Shown: piece by piece, positions 48,777 through 57,169 of the stretch
Layout: each line of letters opens with the position of its first letter
Position numbering within the stretch: the stretch's first letter is position 1
NCBI RefSeq assembly: GCF_022271435.1
Contig: NZ_JAFIQY010000010.1
Coordinates: forward strand, 146,512-210,511
Direction of reading: 5' to 3'
DNA from: Streptomyces monomycini
GTDB lineage: Bacteria > Actinomycetota > Actinomycetes > Streptomycetales > Streptomycetaceae
Length of the DNA stretch: 64,000 bases
The notes under the pieces: model-generated
Told to the model about the DNA's origin: nothing
What the model saw: the letters and a program-made list of their open reading frames with translations, nothing else
The model's database searches: none
Made by a program: the position numbers and the translations under genes

Positions 48777-50396
48777 ATGACACCGAAATCGACCCCGGGC
48801 ACGGCCACGGACGTGACCACGGGCGCGACAGCTCCCTCCCCGGCGCCCGGCACCAACGGCGCGCCCCACCCCACCCCGACCCACCCGAAGGAGCCTTCCT
48901 CCGTCCCCTCCCCTTCCCCCTCCTCCCCCCGCTGGCCCCATCTCCGGGCGGACTTCACCGCCTCCATCGTCGTCTTCCTGGTGGCCCTGCCGCTGTGCGT
49001 CGGCGTGGCCGTCGCCTCCGGCGTCCCGGCCGAACTCGGGCTGATCACCGGCATCGTCGGCGGCCTGCTCACCGGCTTCCTGCCCGGCAGCAGCCTCCAG
49101 GTCAGCGGCCCGGCCGCCGGACTGACCGTCCTCGTCTTCGAGGCGGTCAAGGAATTCGGTCTCGGCACACTGGGCGCTCTCGTCCTCGTGGCGGGCCTCC
49201 TCCAGCTCGCCATGGGCGCCCTGCGCCTCGGCCGCTGGTTCCGGGCCATCTCCGTGGCCGTCGTCCAGGGCATGCTGGCGGGCATCGGACTCGTCCTGAT
49301 CGCCGCGCAGCTGTACACCCTCACCGACGCCAAGGCCCCCGGCAGCGGACTCGCCAACCTCGGCGGCCTGCCCGGCCTGGTCCTCGGCACCGCGGGTTCC
49401 GGAGCGGCCCTGTCCGCCCTCGCGGTCGGCGCGGGCACCATCGCCGTACTGGTGCTGTGGCCCCGGTGGAAGCGCGCGGCCCGCGTCCTGCCGGCCCCGC
49501 TCGCGGCCGTGGCCCTGGCCACGCTCGCGGTCTTCGCCTTCGACCTGCCCATAGCCCGTGTCGAGGTCCATGGCCTGCTCTCCTCCGTCCAGCCGCCCGG
49601 CGGCTCGGACTTCGCCCAGCTCGCGGGCGTCGGCGCGATCGGCACGATCCTCGCGTTCGCGCTCATCGCGTCCGCCGAGTCCCTGTTCAGCGCGGCGGCC
49701 GTGGACCGGCTGCACGACGGGCCGCGTACGCAGTACGACAAGGAGCTGATGGCCCAGGGCGCGGGCAACACCGTGTGCGGCATCCTGGGCGCGCTGCCCA
49801 TGACCGCGGTGATCGTGCGCAGCTCCGCCAACGTCAACGCCGGAGCCCGTACCAAGGCGTCCCGCGTGATGCACGGCGCCTGGCTGCTGATCTTCGCGGC
49901 GGCCGTCCCGGCAGCCCTGGGCATCATCCCGGTCGCGGCGCTGGCGGGCGTACTCGTCCACGCGGGCTTCAAGCTCATCCCCGTACGCGACTTCGGCCCC
50001 CTGTGGCGCGAACACCGAGGCGAAGCGGTGGTCCTCGCCGCGACGGCCGTCGCCATCGTCGTCACCAACATGTTCGAGGGCGTACTGATCGGCCTCCTCC
50101 TGGCGATCGCCAAGACCGCCTGGGAGACCTCGCACGTCCACCTGGAGATCTCCGGCCTGGACGCCCCGCCCACCGAGCCCGTCCGGGTACGCGCCCTCGG
50201 CAACGCCACCTTCCTGCGCCTCCCCAAGATCCTCGACCAGCTGGAGGCCCTCCCCCACGACCGCGAGGTCACCCTCGACCTCACCGGCCTGCGCCACCTC
50301 GACCACGCCTGCGCCACGGCCCTCACCTCCTGGTCCACCCACCGCTCCACCCCCACCAACTCCCCCACCCCCGACAACCCGGCCCACGCGCCCTAA
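48777..50396 (+). CDS. SulP-family inorganic anion (bicarbonate/sulfate) transporter
   Basis: Protein of 539 aa with a Pro/Thr/Ser-rich head, about 11-12 transmembrane segments (ADFTASIVVFLVALPLCVGVAVASGVPAELGLITGIVGGLLTGFLPGSSLQVSGPAAGLTVLVF is the SulP signature region) and a short C-terminal STAS domain (REVTLDLTGLRHLDHACATAL). Coupling to the carbonic anhydrase suggests bicarbonate as substrate. An operon terminator lies 43 bp downstream. Sulfate is the alternative substrate. Confidence 0.92.
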   Translation: MTPKSTPGTATDVTTGATAPSPAPGTNGAPHPTPTHPKEPSSVPSPSPSSPRWPHLRADFTASIVVFLVALPLCVGVAVASGVPAELGLITGIVGGLLTGFLPGSSLQVSGPAAGLTVLVFEAVKEFGLGTLGALVLVAGLLQLAMGALRLGRWFRAISVAVVQGMLAGIGLVLIAAQLYTLTDAKAPGSGLANLGGLPGLVLGTAGSGAALSALAVGAGTIAVLVLWPRWKRAARVLPAPLAAVALATLAVFAFDLPIARVEVHGLLSSVQPPGGSDFAQLAGVGAIGTILAFALIASAESLFSAAAVDRLHDGPRTQYDKELMAQGAGNTVCGILGALPMTAVIVRSSANVNAGARTKASRVMHGAWLLIFAAAVPAALGIIPVAALAGVLVHAGFKLIPVRDFGPLWREHRGEAVVLAATAVAIVVTNMFEGVLIGLLLAIAKTAWETSHVHLEISGLDAPPTEPVRVRALGNATFLRLPKILDQLEALPHDREVTLDLTGLRHLDHACATALTSWSTHRSTPTNSPTPDNPAHAP

Positions 50397-50438
50397 CCAC
50401 ACGGCCACGCCGGTGCTGCAGCCGGCGCTGACATGGCC

Positions 50439-50479
50439 GGAGGCGCCCACGTCCCGCATCAGGGGGCGTGGGCGCCTCC
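50439..50479 (+). terminator. Terminator of the carbonic anhydrase-SulP operon
   Basis: GGAGGCGCCCACG and its exact complement form a 13-bp stem with a 15-nt loop, 43 bp past the SulP stop codon. Confidence 0.8.
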
Positions 50480-50689
50480 CGTTCTCAGCCTGTCGAGAGA
50501 CTCCGCCATCGAGACAACCCCCGCGCGCCCGCCACGAGTTGATTCCCGAAAAGTGATCCTCTGGTATGAATGCCGAGGCATTGGTCAGACCTGACGCGTA
50601 CGGGGAAGACCACGCGCCAGAGCGACGTCACCGACCGGCGTGCACCAGACCATGGGCAACCAAGACCGATGTGCCGAGCCTGTCGTCCC

Positions 50690-51918
50690 GTTGACGCTGC
50701 TCCGCGCGGTCGGCGCCTCGTCGCCGTCGGCGCGGTGCTCGCGGTGTGCGGCGTGATCGCACTGACTCCGCTGCTCTCGCGTCCGCTGTTCGCCTTGCTG
50801 ACGCCCATGCTCCGCGCGTTCGGTGCGGCAGGGAACATGGCCAGGCGGAACGCGGCACACAACCCGCGGCGTACCGCGGCCACCGCGACGTCGTTGATGA
50901 TCGGCCTCGTCCTCACCAGCGCGCTGACGGTCGTCACCGTCTCATTACAGGACAGCATGCGGTGGGGTGCAGCGGACGGCCTCCAGGCCGACTACGCCAT
51001 CCAGCTGTCCACCTATGAACCGCTGGACCCCTCGGTGGTCGACAAGGTCAAGCAGGCGCCCGGAGTTCGCACGGCCGCCGGGGACAGCAAGGTCAGTCTT
51101 CGGATCGACGGGACGGCTCGCACGGCGGAGATGACGGACGGCGCTGCCTTCCCCCAGCTCTTCCGCGTGAGGACCGTGCAGGGCGATCTCAGCAGCCTGG
51201 AGAAAAACCGGGTCGCGGTCTCCGAGAAATTCGCCAAGGAGAACAATCTGAAGGTGGGCAGCACGCTGCGGGTCGGCCACCCGGACGGGAAACAGGCCGG
51301 AATCCGGGTCGGGGCCGTCTATGCCGAGAACACTCTGCTGCCCAAGTTGGTCGTCAACCAGAAACAGGTCGCACCCCACCTGTTCCGGACCGGCTACCAG
51401 ACCGTGTATGTCAAGGCGCAGCAGGGCGGCAGCAGGGCGGTACGTGACGGAATCGAGAAGGCCCTCGGGAACAGTCCGATGATTCGGGTGAACACCCAGG
51501 ACGACCTGTTCCGCGACGTGAACAAGCAGATCAATCAGCTTCTCTACCTGGCCTACGGACTCCTCGGCATGTCCGTCATCATCGCGGTGATCGGCGTGGT
51601 GAACACCATGGCACTGTCGGTCTTCGAGCGGTCACGGGAATGCGGAATGCTCCGCTCGATCGGACTGGACCGTACCGGGGTCTGCCGAATGGTCGAACTG
51701 GAATCACTGATGATCTCGCTGCTCGGCGCATTCCTCGGTCTCGTCCTGGACACCTTCCTCGCCTGGGCCGCAGGCAAGGTGGCCCAGACCGCCTTCGAGA
51801 AGTACACGATGCAGATGCCTGGGGAAGTTACGCAATCTTCGTCGTGCGCGCCCTGGCAATCGGCGTACTAGCGGCACTCTGGCCGGCCCGCCAGGCGTCC
51901 CGGCTGCATCCCTTGTGA
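50690..51918 (+). pseudogene. Remnant of an FtsX-type ABC transporter permease
   Basis: Only the C-terminal half of a macrolide-exporter-type permease is left: LLSRPLFALLTPMLRAFGAAGNMARRNAAHNPRRTAATATSLMIG, a MacB-like periplasmic core, then LLYLAYGLLGMSVIIAVIGVVNTMALSVFERSRECGMLRSIGLDR. The frame ends in VTQSSSC, whereas another frame continues GSYAIFVVRALAIGVLAALWPARQASRLHPL, the normal end of the family. A one-base deletion near 51819 explains this. The N-terminal half is missing and no ATPase gene is adjacent. It lies just left of the tRNA-linked mobile element and contains a TTA codon. Confidence 0.8.
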
Positions 51919-52293
51919 GCCATCAGCGCCGAGTAGGCGCTTTCCGAATGCCACAGGGCCGCCGAGCACGTCCCCACCACACCGGAGCTCGGGGCTGTCC
52001 TGCCCGGCCCTACCCTGTCCTGCCCTTCCCCCTGGACGCGATAACCGCCTCGTACCCCCCGGAACTTCCACACGACAGGCTCCGCCTGCCCAGCCCCCGG
52101 AGCCCGCGCCCCCACGACACACCCGACAGCACACCCCACCGCCGACCCCGACGCCTCCCGCGGCAGCCACCCGCTACACTGTCGGCGGTGGAATAGCTCT
52201 CACGGCTGTACCACCACAACACTGTTGGAAACAGTGCCAACTGGACAGATCCGACCTCGGATGGATTTCAGACGCCTTTTCCGACAGATCCCC
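51919..52293. other. Intergenic region upstream of tRNA-Arg
   Basis: 375 bp without a gene. A small inverted repeat CACTGTT-GGA-AACAGTG lies at 52220-52236, about 60 bp before the tRNA. It may be part of the tRNA promoter region or a regulator site. Confidence 0.5.
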
Positions 52294-52366
52294 GCCTCCG
52301 TAGCTCAGGGGATAGAGCACCGCTCTCCTAAAGCGGGTGTCGCAGGTTCGAATCCTGCCGGGGGCA
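52294..52366 (+). tRNA. tRNA-Arg (anticodon CCU)
   Basis: A 73-nt cloverleaf. The acceptor stem GCCTCCG/CGGGGGC has one G-T pair. The D-arm is GCTCAGGGGATAGAGC. Anticodon arm CCGCT-CTCCTAA-AGCGG gives CCT, reading AGG. The T-arm is GCAGG-TTCGAAT-CCTGC and the discriminator base is A; CCA is not encoded. An integrase gene starts 1.8 kb downstream facing the tRNA, so its 3' half is the likely attachment site of the mobile element. Confidence 0.95.
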
Positions 52367-52380
52367 CAGCGAAGTAGCAG

Positions 52381-52422
52381 GTCAGAGGCCCTGTCGCCCA
52401 CCAGGGTGACAGGGCCTCTGAC
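52381..52422. terminator. 15-bp stem-loop after tRNA-Arg
   Basis: GTCAGAGGCCCTGTC and its exact complement flank a 12-nt loop, 15 bp past the tRNA. It probably terminates tRNA transcription. Confidence 0.85.
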
Positions 52423-52479
52423 TTCCGGCACGGATTCAGCACACATGGGTGTGCGCCGAGGGTGGGGAGCTGTACCACG

Positions 52480-52833
52480 ATGCCCGCGAAGGACGAACTG
52501 GCGAAGCGCCGCTACGACAACTTGGTCGACCGCCTGGAGAGCCTCATGGAGGCTGCCTTGAAGCCCGGCTACCAGGGCTACTACGGGCAGCTGATCCTGA
52601 GCAGCGGCGATCTCGAAGAGATGGGCGACCTCAAAGATGTACGGCGGGCCGCCCGCGAGGCGGGCCGCCGCCTCGACTGGCAGCCGAAGACCCAGCTCGT
52701 GGACGGACGCCTCTTCGTCTACGACAACCGCGAGGTGCCCGAAGAGATCAGCCGGCTGGCGATGCGTGATGCCGCCGAGGCAGTGGATGCCTTCATGCGG
52801 CCGTACATGAACCGGACTCCGGGGAACAGCTGA
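52480..52833 (+). CDS. Unknown small protein beside the attachment site
   Basis: Protein of 117 aa, mostly helical and charged: AKDELAKRRYDNLVDRLESLMEAALKPGYQGYYGQLILSSGDLEEM, then DVRRAAREAGRRLDWQPKTQLVDGRLFVYDN. No signal peptide or membrane segment. GGGGAG precedes ATG 52480. It is convergent with the integrase gene and lies between it and the tRNA, a position often held by small accessory genes of integrative elements. Function unknown. Confidence 0.65.
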   Translation: MPAKDELAKRRYDNLVDRLESLMEAALKPGYQGYYGQLILSSGDLEEMGDLKDVRRAAREAGRRLDWQPKTQLVDGRLFVYDNREVPEEISRLAMRDAAEAVDAFMRPYMNRTPGNS

Positions 52834-52908
52834 GTGGCGCTCTGACGCCAGGTGCCGCTCTACAGGTCTGGCGGCACCTGGCGAACCTAGGCACAGATCA
52901 GGCACACA

Positions 52909-54147
52909 TCACACCGCAACGCCTTCCAGGGTGGCCACCGCGTCCGCGGCCTCGCGGGCCTTCTTCTCGGCCTTCTCGAATTTCGCCTTCGCCTTGGCAA
53001 GCTGCTTGGCGCGGCGCTTGTGCATCTTCTTCGAGACCTCGTCAAGGCGGTCAGGAAAGAGATGGCCGTACGTGTCCAGCGTCAGCGTCGCGGACTTGTG
53101 GCCGAGCATGGTCTGGACGACGTTGACGTCCGCTCCGCTGGCGATAGCGAGCGAGGCTGCCGTATGCCGCAGCTTGTGCGGGGTGAGCTTGAGGTGGCCA
53201 AGGCCCGCCTTGGTGACCGCCGGCGCGAAGAACCGCTGGCGGAAGTTACGAGCCCTCAGTGGTCCGTCCTGCGGAGCGGTGAACAGCAGCTCGCCCTCTC
53301 CCCGCCCCTCGACATGAGGCTTCAGCTCCCCGGCGAGGAACCGGGGAATCGGTACGGACCGGCGCTCGTGGTTCTTGGGCGAGTCAAGGTAGAGCTTGCC
53401 GTTGTCCTCGACGTACGCCTCGACGATGTGCGCACGGCAAGCGTCGAGGTCGACGCGCCCCACCTTCAGCGCGGACGCCTCGCCCCAGCGCAGCCCCGTG
53501 TAGGCCAGCAGCAGGATGAAGGCCCGATACGGCCCCGCCGCGTCGGCGAGCGCTTCGGCCTGGAGGTCGTCAAGGTAGACGTGGTCAGCCGGTACCGGCT
53601 TCGGCAAGGGAACGCCGACGGCCGGGTTGGACGCCAGGCGACGGGACTTGACCGCGAAGCCGAGTACACGGCTGAGGACGACGTACGCCTTGCGCACCGA
53701 GCGTGCGCTGAGCTTCCTTCCCCCCGCCGCTCCACCCGACAGCAGGTCTGCTAGCCATTCGGCGATGTTCTCGAAGCGGATGCGGTCCAGTGGCGTGGTG
53801 CCCCACTTGGGGATCACATGGACGTCGAGAACGCCTCGATAGCGGTTTCGAGTTGATCGCTTGAGGTGGACCTGTGCCACGAGCCAGGACTCCGCCACCT
53901 CGGCGAACTTCACGCGCGCTGCCGCTGGGTCGCGGTAGGTGCCATCGGCGATCCGGGACTCCACCCTTGTCCGCTCAGCTTCGGCGTCGACCTTGCGGGC
54001 CAGAGTCTTCATCTTCGGTTTGCCGTCAGGGTCGTACCAGCGCACGCGGTAGCGCCCCGGTGGGGTACGGCCTGCTTGTCTGGCCGCTGCCACAGCCCGC
54101 ACGTACGCTGTGTGCCCGATGCGGTCCTCTATCCAGACGCGCGCCAT
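52909..54147 (-). CDS. Tyrosine-type site-specific integrase
   Basis: Protein of 412 aa. An AP2-like arm-binding N-terminus (RYRVRWYDPDGKPKMKTLARKVDAEA) and SAM-like core-binding domain (FAEVAESWLVAQVHLKRSTRNRYRG) precede the catalytic domain. The R-H-R-H-Y set is visible: TGLRWGE, LTPHKLRHTAASLAI, MLGHKSATLTLDTYGH. A Lys/Ala-rich coiled tail follows. It would catalyse integration at the adjacent tRNA-Arg. AAGGAG precedes ATG 54147, whose first base overlaps the stop of the small XRE gene. Confidence 0.95.
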   Translation of the reverse strand: MARVWIEDRIGHTAYVRAVAAARQAGRTPPGRYRVRWYDPDGKPKMKTLARKVDAEAERTRVESRIADGTYRDPAAARVKFAEVAESWLVAQVHLKRSTRNRYRGVLDVHVIPKWGTTPLDRIRFENIAEWLADLLSGGAAGGRKLSARSVRKAYVVLSRVLGFAVKSRRLASNPAVGVPLPKPVPADHVYLDDLQAEALADAAGPYRAFILLLAYTGLRWGEASALKVGRVDLDACRAHIVEAYVEDNGKLYLDSPKNHERRSVPIPRFLAGELKPHVEGRGEGELLFTAPQDGPLRARNFRQRFFAPAVTKAGLGHLKLTPHKLRHTAASLAIASGADVNVVQTMLGHKSATLTLDTYGHLFPDRLDEVSKKMHKRRAKQLAKAKAKFEKAEKKAREAADAVATLEGVAV

Positions 54148-54341
54148 CAGGCTCCTTCCCCGTCGCAACGGCGACGAGCGCGTCCGGTCCGGCTCACGGC
54201 CATGTTGGTCCTCAGGCGGCCCAGGACAGCACAGCGCTCTACGAGCTGCCGCTGGGTGAGGCGGCTTGCCAAGCGTGCAGACTCGATATTGCGGGCCGTG
54301 CCGATTTCGGCCAATCCGCTTTCGATGGGGTAAGTAGCCAT
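54147..54341 (-). CDS. Small XRE-like protein coupled to the integrase
   Basis: Protein of 64 aa. IGTARNIESARLASRLTQRQLVERCAVLGRLRTNMAVSRTGRARR looks like the first three helices of an XRE-family domain with a damaged or shortened end. Its stop codon shares one base with the integrase ATG (TGATG), so the two are translated together. It may control integrase expression, or be a truncated regulator. The AGTTCT dyad upstream would be its operator. Confidence 0.6.
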   Translation of the reverse strand: MATYPIESGLAEIGTARNIESARLASRLTQRQLVERCAVLGRLRTNMAVSRTGRARRRCDGEGA

Positions 54342-54384
54342 GGTGGATAGCTGTAACTCGAAAACGGCGGGCGTGGCAAGAGTT

Positions 54385-54406
54385 AGTTCTAAAACTCTAC
54401 AGAACT
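54385..54406. promoter_or_regulatory. Inverted repeat AGTTCT-N10-AGAACT
   Basis: A perfect 6-bp dyad with one-turn spacing in an AT-rich stretch, 44 bp upstream of the small XRE gene and between divergent transcription units of the element. Likely operator of the XRE-type regulator. Confidence 0.55.
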
Positions 54407-54755
54407 TGCAAACGCGGAGGATCCGGCAAGAGCGGGCAGTTCGATGTACCGATAATTGAGCAGTACAGTCTGCGTCGCTACGGCGGTTCCAGGTGTTGGC
54501 GGCCGCCGCATCACGTCCCTGGCCTGCCGCTTCCAAGGCAGGGGATCACTGAGTACCCACGAGGATATTCGAGGGAAAGCTGGACGCCCAGGCGAACTTT
54601 TTGGTCAACCGGCGATCCGCTCTTACAGTTATGCCCTACCCGGCCGACCTGCCATTCGGGTCAGCCGGAGAATGCCCAAAGATGCGCGTGGAGAGAGCCC
54701 GAAGCGCGCGGCTTTCTTGCCCCCGCCTGTCGCCTGCAACCGATATGGAGTGCCC

Positions 54756-54980
54756 TTGCCCAACGGATTCCCTCGCCCCGCCACGGCCGCCGCGCGCGGC
54801 CCGCTCGCCACGCCCGCTGAGATCGCCGAATACCTCGGAGTGCCGGTGAAGACCCTCTACCAGTGGAAGTACCGCGGTATCGGCCCGAAGGTCCACAAGG
54901 TCGGCCGGCACCTGCGCTACCGCTGGCGCGAGGTCGACGCCTGGCTCGACCAGCAGACCTCGTACGACCTCACGGCATGA
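54756..54980 (+). CDS. Excisionase-like helix-turn-helix protein
   Basis: Protein of about 74 aa. LATPAEIAEYLGVPVKTLYQWKYRGIGPKVHKVGRHLRYRWREVDAWLDQQ is a complete HTH_17/excisionase domain (winged helix of the MerR superfamily). Such proteins direct element excision and may regulate transcription. TTG 54756 has GGAG 5 nt upstream; GTG 54750 is the alternative. The reading frame is open further left but that part is not conserved in style. It lies upstream of the ATPase gene on the same strand. Confidence 0.85.
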   Translation: MPNGFPRPATAAARGPLATPAEIAEYLGVPVKTLYQWKYRGIGPKVHKVGRHLRYRWREVDAWLDQQTSYDLTA

Positions 54981-55068
54981 CTCACGGGGAAAGAGAGCGG
55001 CCCTCAGCGCGCCAACGCGGAGGGCCGGAGGCTCCCCAACGCGTCGCCCACCCCTGAAGGAACGAGCC

Positions 55069-55105
55069 GGTGAGGGGCGGGACCTAGCCCGTCCTGCCTC
55101 TCACC
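55069..55105 (+). promoter_or_regulatory. Leader hairpin next to the DUF3631 ATPase ribosome-binding site
   Basis: GGTGAG and GGGAC on the left pair with GTCC and CTCACC on the right, with bulges, ending just before AGAGAGG. It could limit ribosome access or act as an attenuator. Confidence 0.5.
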
Positions 55106-55119
55106 AGAGAGGAACGTCT

Positions 55120-56982
55120 ATGGGGGACTCTACGTCCTCAGGCGCTTCGAGTGCATCCGCCGATGCGGAGGCCAGACCCAAGGCTCTCTGGCCTCCCGTG
55201 GCAGTCCCCGGACAGGGGACGCTCCCGCACAGTAGGGGCCGAGCCGAGTCACGGTCCCCTCGCCAGGGGACCGGGGACGGTCCCCGCATCGAGTTCGATG
55301 ACGGTCCCCATAGCGGGGACGGTCCCCTGGGGCCGGATGCTCGGGACCGGTCCCACCGTGCGGGGGCCGGGGACCAACTGCACCACGGTGTTGGTCCACT
55401 GTCGCCGGAGAGCGCGGACCGGTCCCACGACCAGACACGGGCCACGGACCAGATATCTGCTGACGCGGAAGAAATGCAGGTCAGTGGCGTGCGGACCGGA
55501 CCGAGCACTGCGGACCACGTCGGTCCGTGCGGCCCAGTCCATTCCCCAAACGCGGACCAGAAGCCTGGCCCCGGTCCCCTGCTGCCTAATTCGGGGATCG
55601 CTCCCCAGGACGCGGGCAGTGGACCAGAAGACCGTAGTGGGGACCGTGCGGCAGGGGACCGTGGTCCTCAACGGAGTGCGAGAACCGACGGTCCCGTGGG
55701 GACCGGACAGGTTCAGAGCGAGACCGTGGTCCCGGGTGGCGGTTCGGGAACCGGGGGCCGTGCGGGCGCCGGCGTCGAGGCAGCCGGTGGAGGTGCCGCG
55801 CTGCTGGATGAGCTACGAGCGGCGATCGACAAGTACGTGGTGCTGTCCAGTGAGGAGGCGCTGACCGCGGTCACGTTGTGGGTGGCGGCTTCCCACATCC
55901 AGACCGCCCTGCAGCACGCGCCCCGCCTGGCGGTGGTGAGTCCGACGAAGGGTTGTGGCAAGTCCCGTGTTCTGGACGTGCTGCATGAGACTGTGCATCA
56001 GTCGATGATGACGGTGAACACCTCCCCGGCGGTCGTCTTCCGCGTCATCGGCAAGAACCCGCCGACGCTGCTGGTGGACGAGGCCGACACCATCTTCGGC
56101 CCCAAGGCGGGCGACAAGGAGGACCTGCGTGGCCTGCTGAACGCCGGGCACCAGCGCAACCGGCCCGCCTGGCGAATCTCCGGCCCGGAGCACAAGCCGA
56201 CCCCGTATCCCACCTTTGCCATGGCCGCGATCGCGGGCATCGGTGACCTGCCGGACACGATCATGGACCGGGCGGTCGTGCTGCGCATGCAGAAGCGCAA
56301 GCCCGGCGAGAAGGTCACCCCGTTCCGATCACGGTACTCCGTCCCCGAACTCCACGCGCTGCGTGACCAGCTGACCGCCTGGCTGGGCCCGCTGCGCAGC
56401 ACGGCCGCCCGCATGGTGCCGACGATGCCGGTGGAGGACCGGGCTGCGGATACCTGGGAGCCGCTGGTGATCATTGCCGACCTGGCCGGCGGCCACTGGC
56501 CCGCGAGCGCTCGCGCCGCCTGCCTGGCCATGACCCGCTACGAGGCGGTCCAGGATGAGCAGACCAGCCTGAAGACGCGGCTGCTGCGCGACATCCACCG
56601 CATCTTCGAGCGGGAGAACAACCCCGAGGCCCTGCCGACCCAGGACCTGGTCGCCGCCCTGACCCAGGACGCCGATGCCCCGTGGGCGGAGTACGGCACC
56701 AAGGGCCTGAACGCTTACCACCTGGGCAACCTCCTGCGGGACTTCAACGTCAGCTCGGCCAACTACCGCTTCGACAAGGGCAGGCAGGCCAAGGCGTACA
56801 TGCGCAACCGGTTCCTCGACGCCTGGGCCCGCAACTGCCCCGACCTCACCGAGTCGGCGCCCAATCCCGCACAAGAGGCCGCACCCGCTCGCCCAGCCCA
56901 CAGGCCGGCGCCCGCCGCCCCGGCCGGGGCGCTGCCCATCGGCCCGCCCGGCGGCACCACCGGCCCCAAGCGCACTCGCTAA
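55120..56982 (+). CDS. DUF3631-domain P-loop ATPase (element replication/primase-type protein)
   Basis: Protein of 620 aa. The first 220 residues are low-complexity Gly/Pro/Asp/Ser. The conserved part starts LDELRAAIDKYVVLSSEEALTAVTLWVAASHI, with Walker A SPTKGCGKSRVLDVL (about residue 270) and Walker B TLLVDEADTIFG. Then come LNAGHQRNRPAWR, GIGDLPDTIMDRAVVLRM and the DUF3631 C-terminal block from LHALRDQLTAWLGPL to LLRDFNVSSANYRFDKGRQAKAYMRNRF. DUF3631 proteins occur in actinobacterial mobile elements, often with replication functions. The N-terminal coding region is packed with GGTCC/GGACC motifs. Confidence 0.85.
   Translation: MGDSTSSGASSASADAEARPKALWPPVAVPGQGTLPHSRGRAESRSPRQGTGDGPRIEFDDGPHSGDGPLGPDARDRSHRAGAGDQLHHGVGPLSPESADRSHDQTRATDQISADAEEMQVSGVRTGPSTADHVGPCGPVHSPNADQKPGPGPLLPNSGIAPQDAGSGPEDRSGDRAAGDRGPQRSARTDGPVGTGQVQSETVVPGGGSGTGGRAGAGVEAAGGGAALLDELRAAIDKYVVLSSEEALTAVTLWVAASHIQTALQHAPRLAVVSPTKGCGKSRVLDVLHETVHQSMMTVNTSPAVVFRVIGKNPPTLLVDEADTIFGPKAGDKEDLRGLLNAGHQRNRPAWRISGPEHKPTPYPTFAMAAIAGIGDLPDTIMDRAVVLRMQKRKPGEKVTPFRSRYSVPELHALRDQLTAWLGPLRSTAARMVPTMPVEDRAADTWEPLVIIADLAGGHWPASARAACLAMTRYEAVQDEQTSLKTRLLRDIHRIFERENNPEALPTQDLVAALTQDADAPWAEYGTKGLNAYHLGNLLRDFNVSSANYRFDKGRQAKAYMRNRFLDAWARNCPDLTESAPNPAQEAAPARPAHRPAPAAPAGALPIGPPGGTTGPKRTR
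55250..55740. repeat. Dense GGTCCC/GGGACC motif cluster within the ATPase gene
   Basis: GGTCC or GGACC (and the longer GGTCCCC/GGGGACC) recurs about 25 times in 500 bp, in both orientations and often as head-to-head pairs such as GGGGACGGTCCCC. Origins of replication sometimes lie in such repeat clusters. Confidence 0.6.
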
Positions 56983-57015
56983 AGCCGCCTTCCCCAGGTC
57001 CGTATCAATCCGTCG

Positions 57016-57051
57016 CGTCCGTCCCCGCGCAGATCAGCGCGGGGACGGACG
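57016..57051. other. 15-bp perfect inverted repeat, candidate oriT
   Basis: CGTCCGTCCCCGCGC and its exact complement surround the 6-nt loop AGATCA. It lies 119 bp upstream of the mobC start, the usual place of a relaxase recognition hairpin. Confidence 0.6.
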
Positions 57052-57169
57052 CCCTCACCGGGACGGACTTCTCCGTACCAGCACCCGCGTCCGTACCTGT
57101 TGTGACCAGCCCTGCAACGGATGCGACGGACGTGACGAGGTCCCACCCACGCACCACTGGAGCACCACC

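Noticed and set aside
48693..50459. 588-aa open frame on the minus strand
   Set aside because: Mirror of the SulP gene, made of Gly/Arg/Glu/Asp runs typical of antisense frames.
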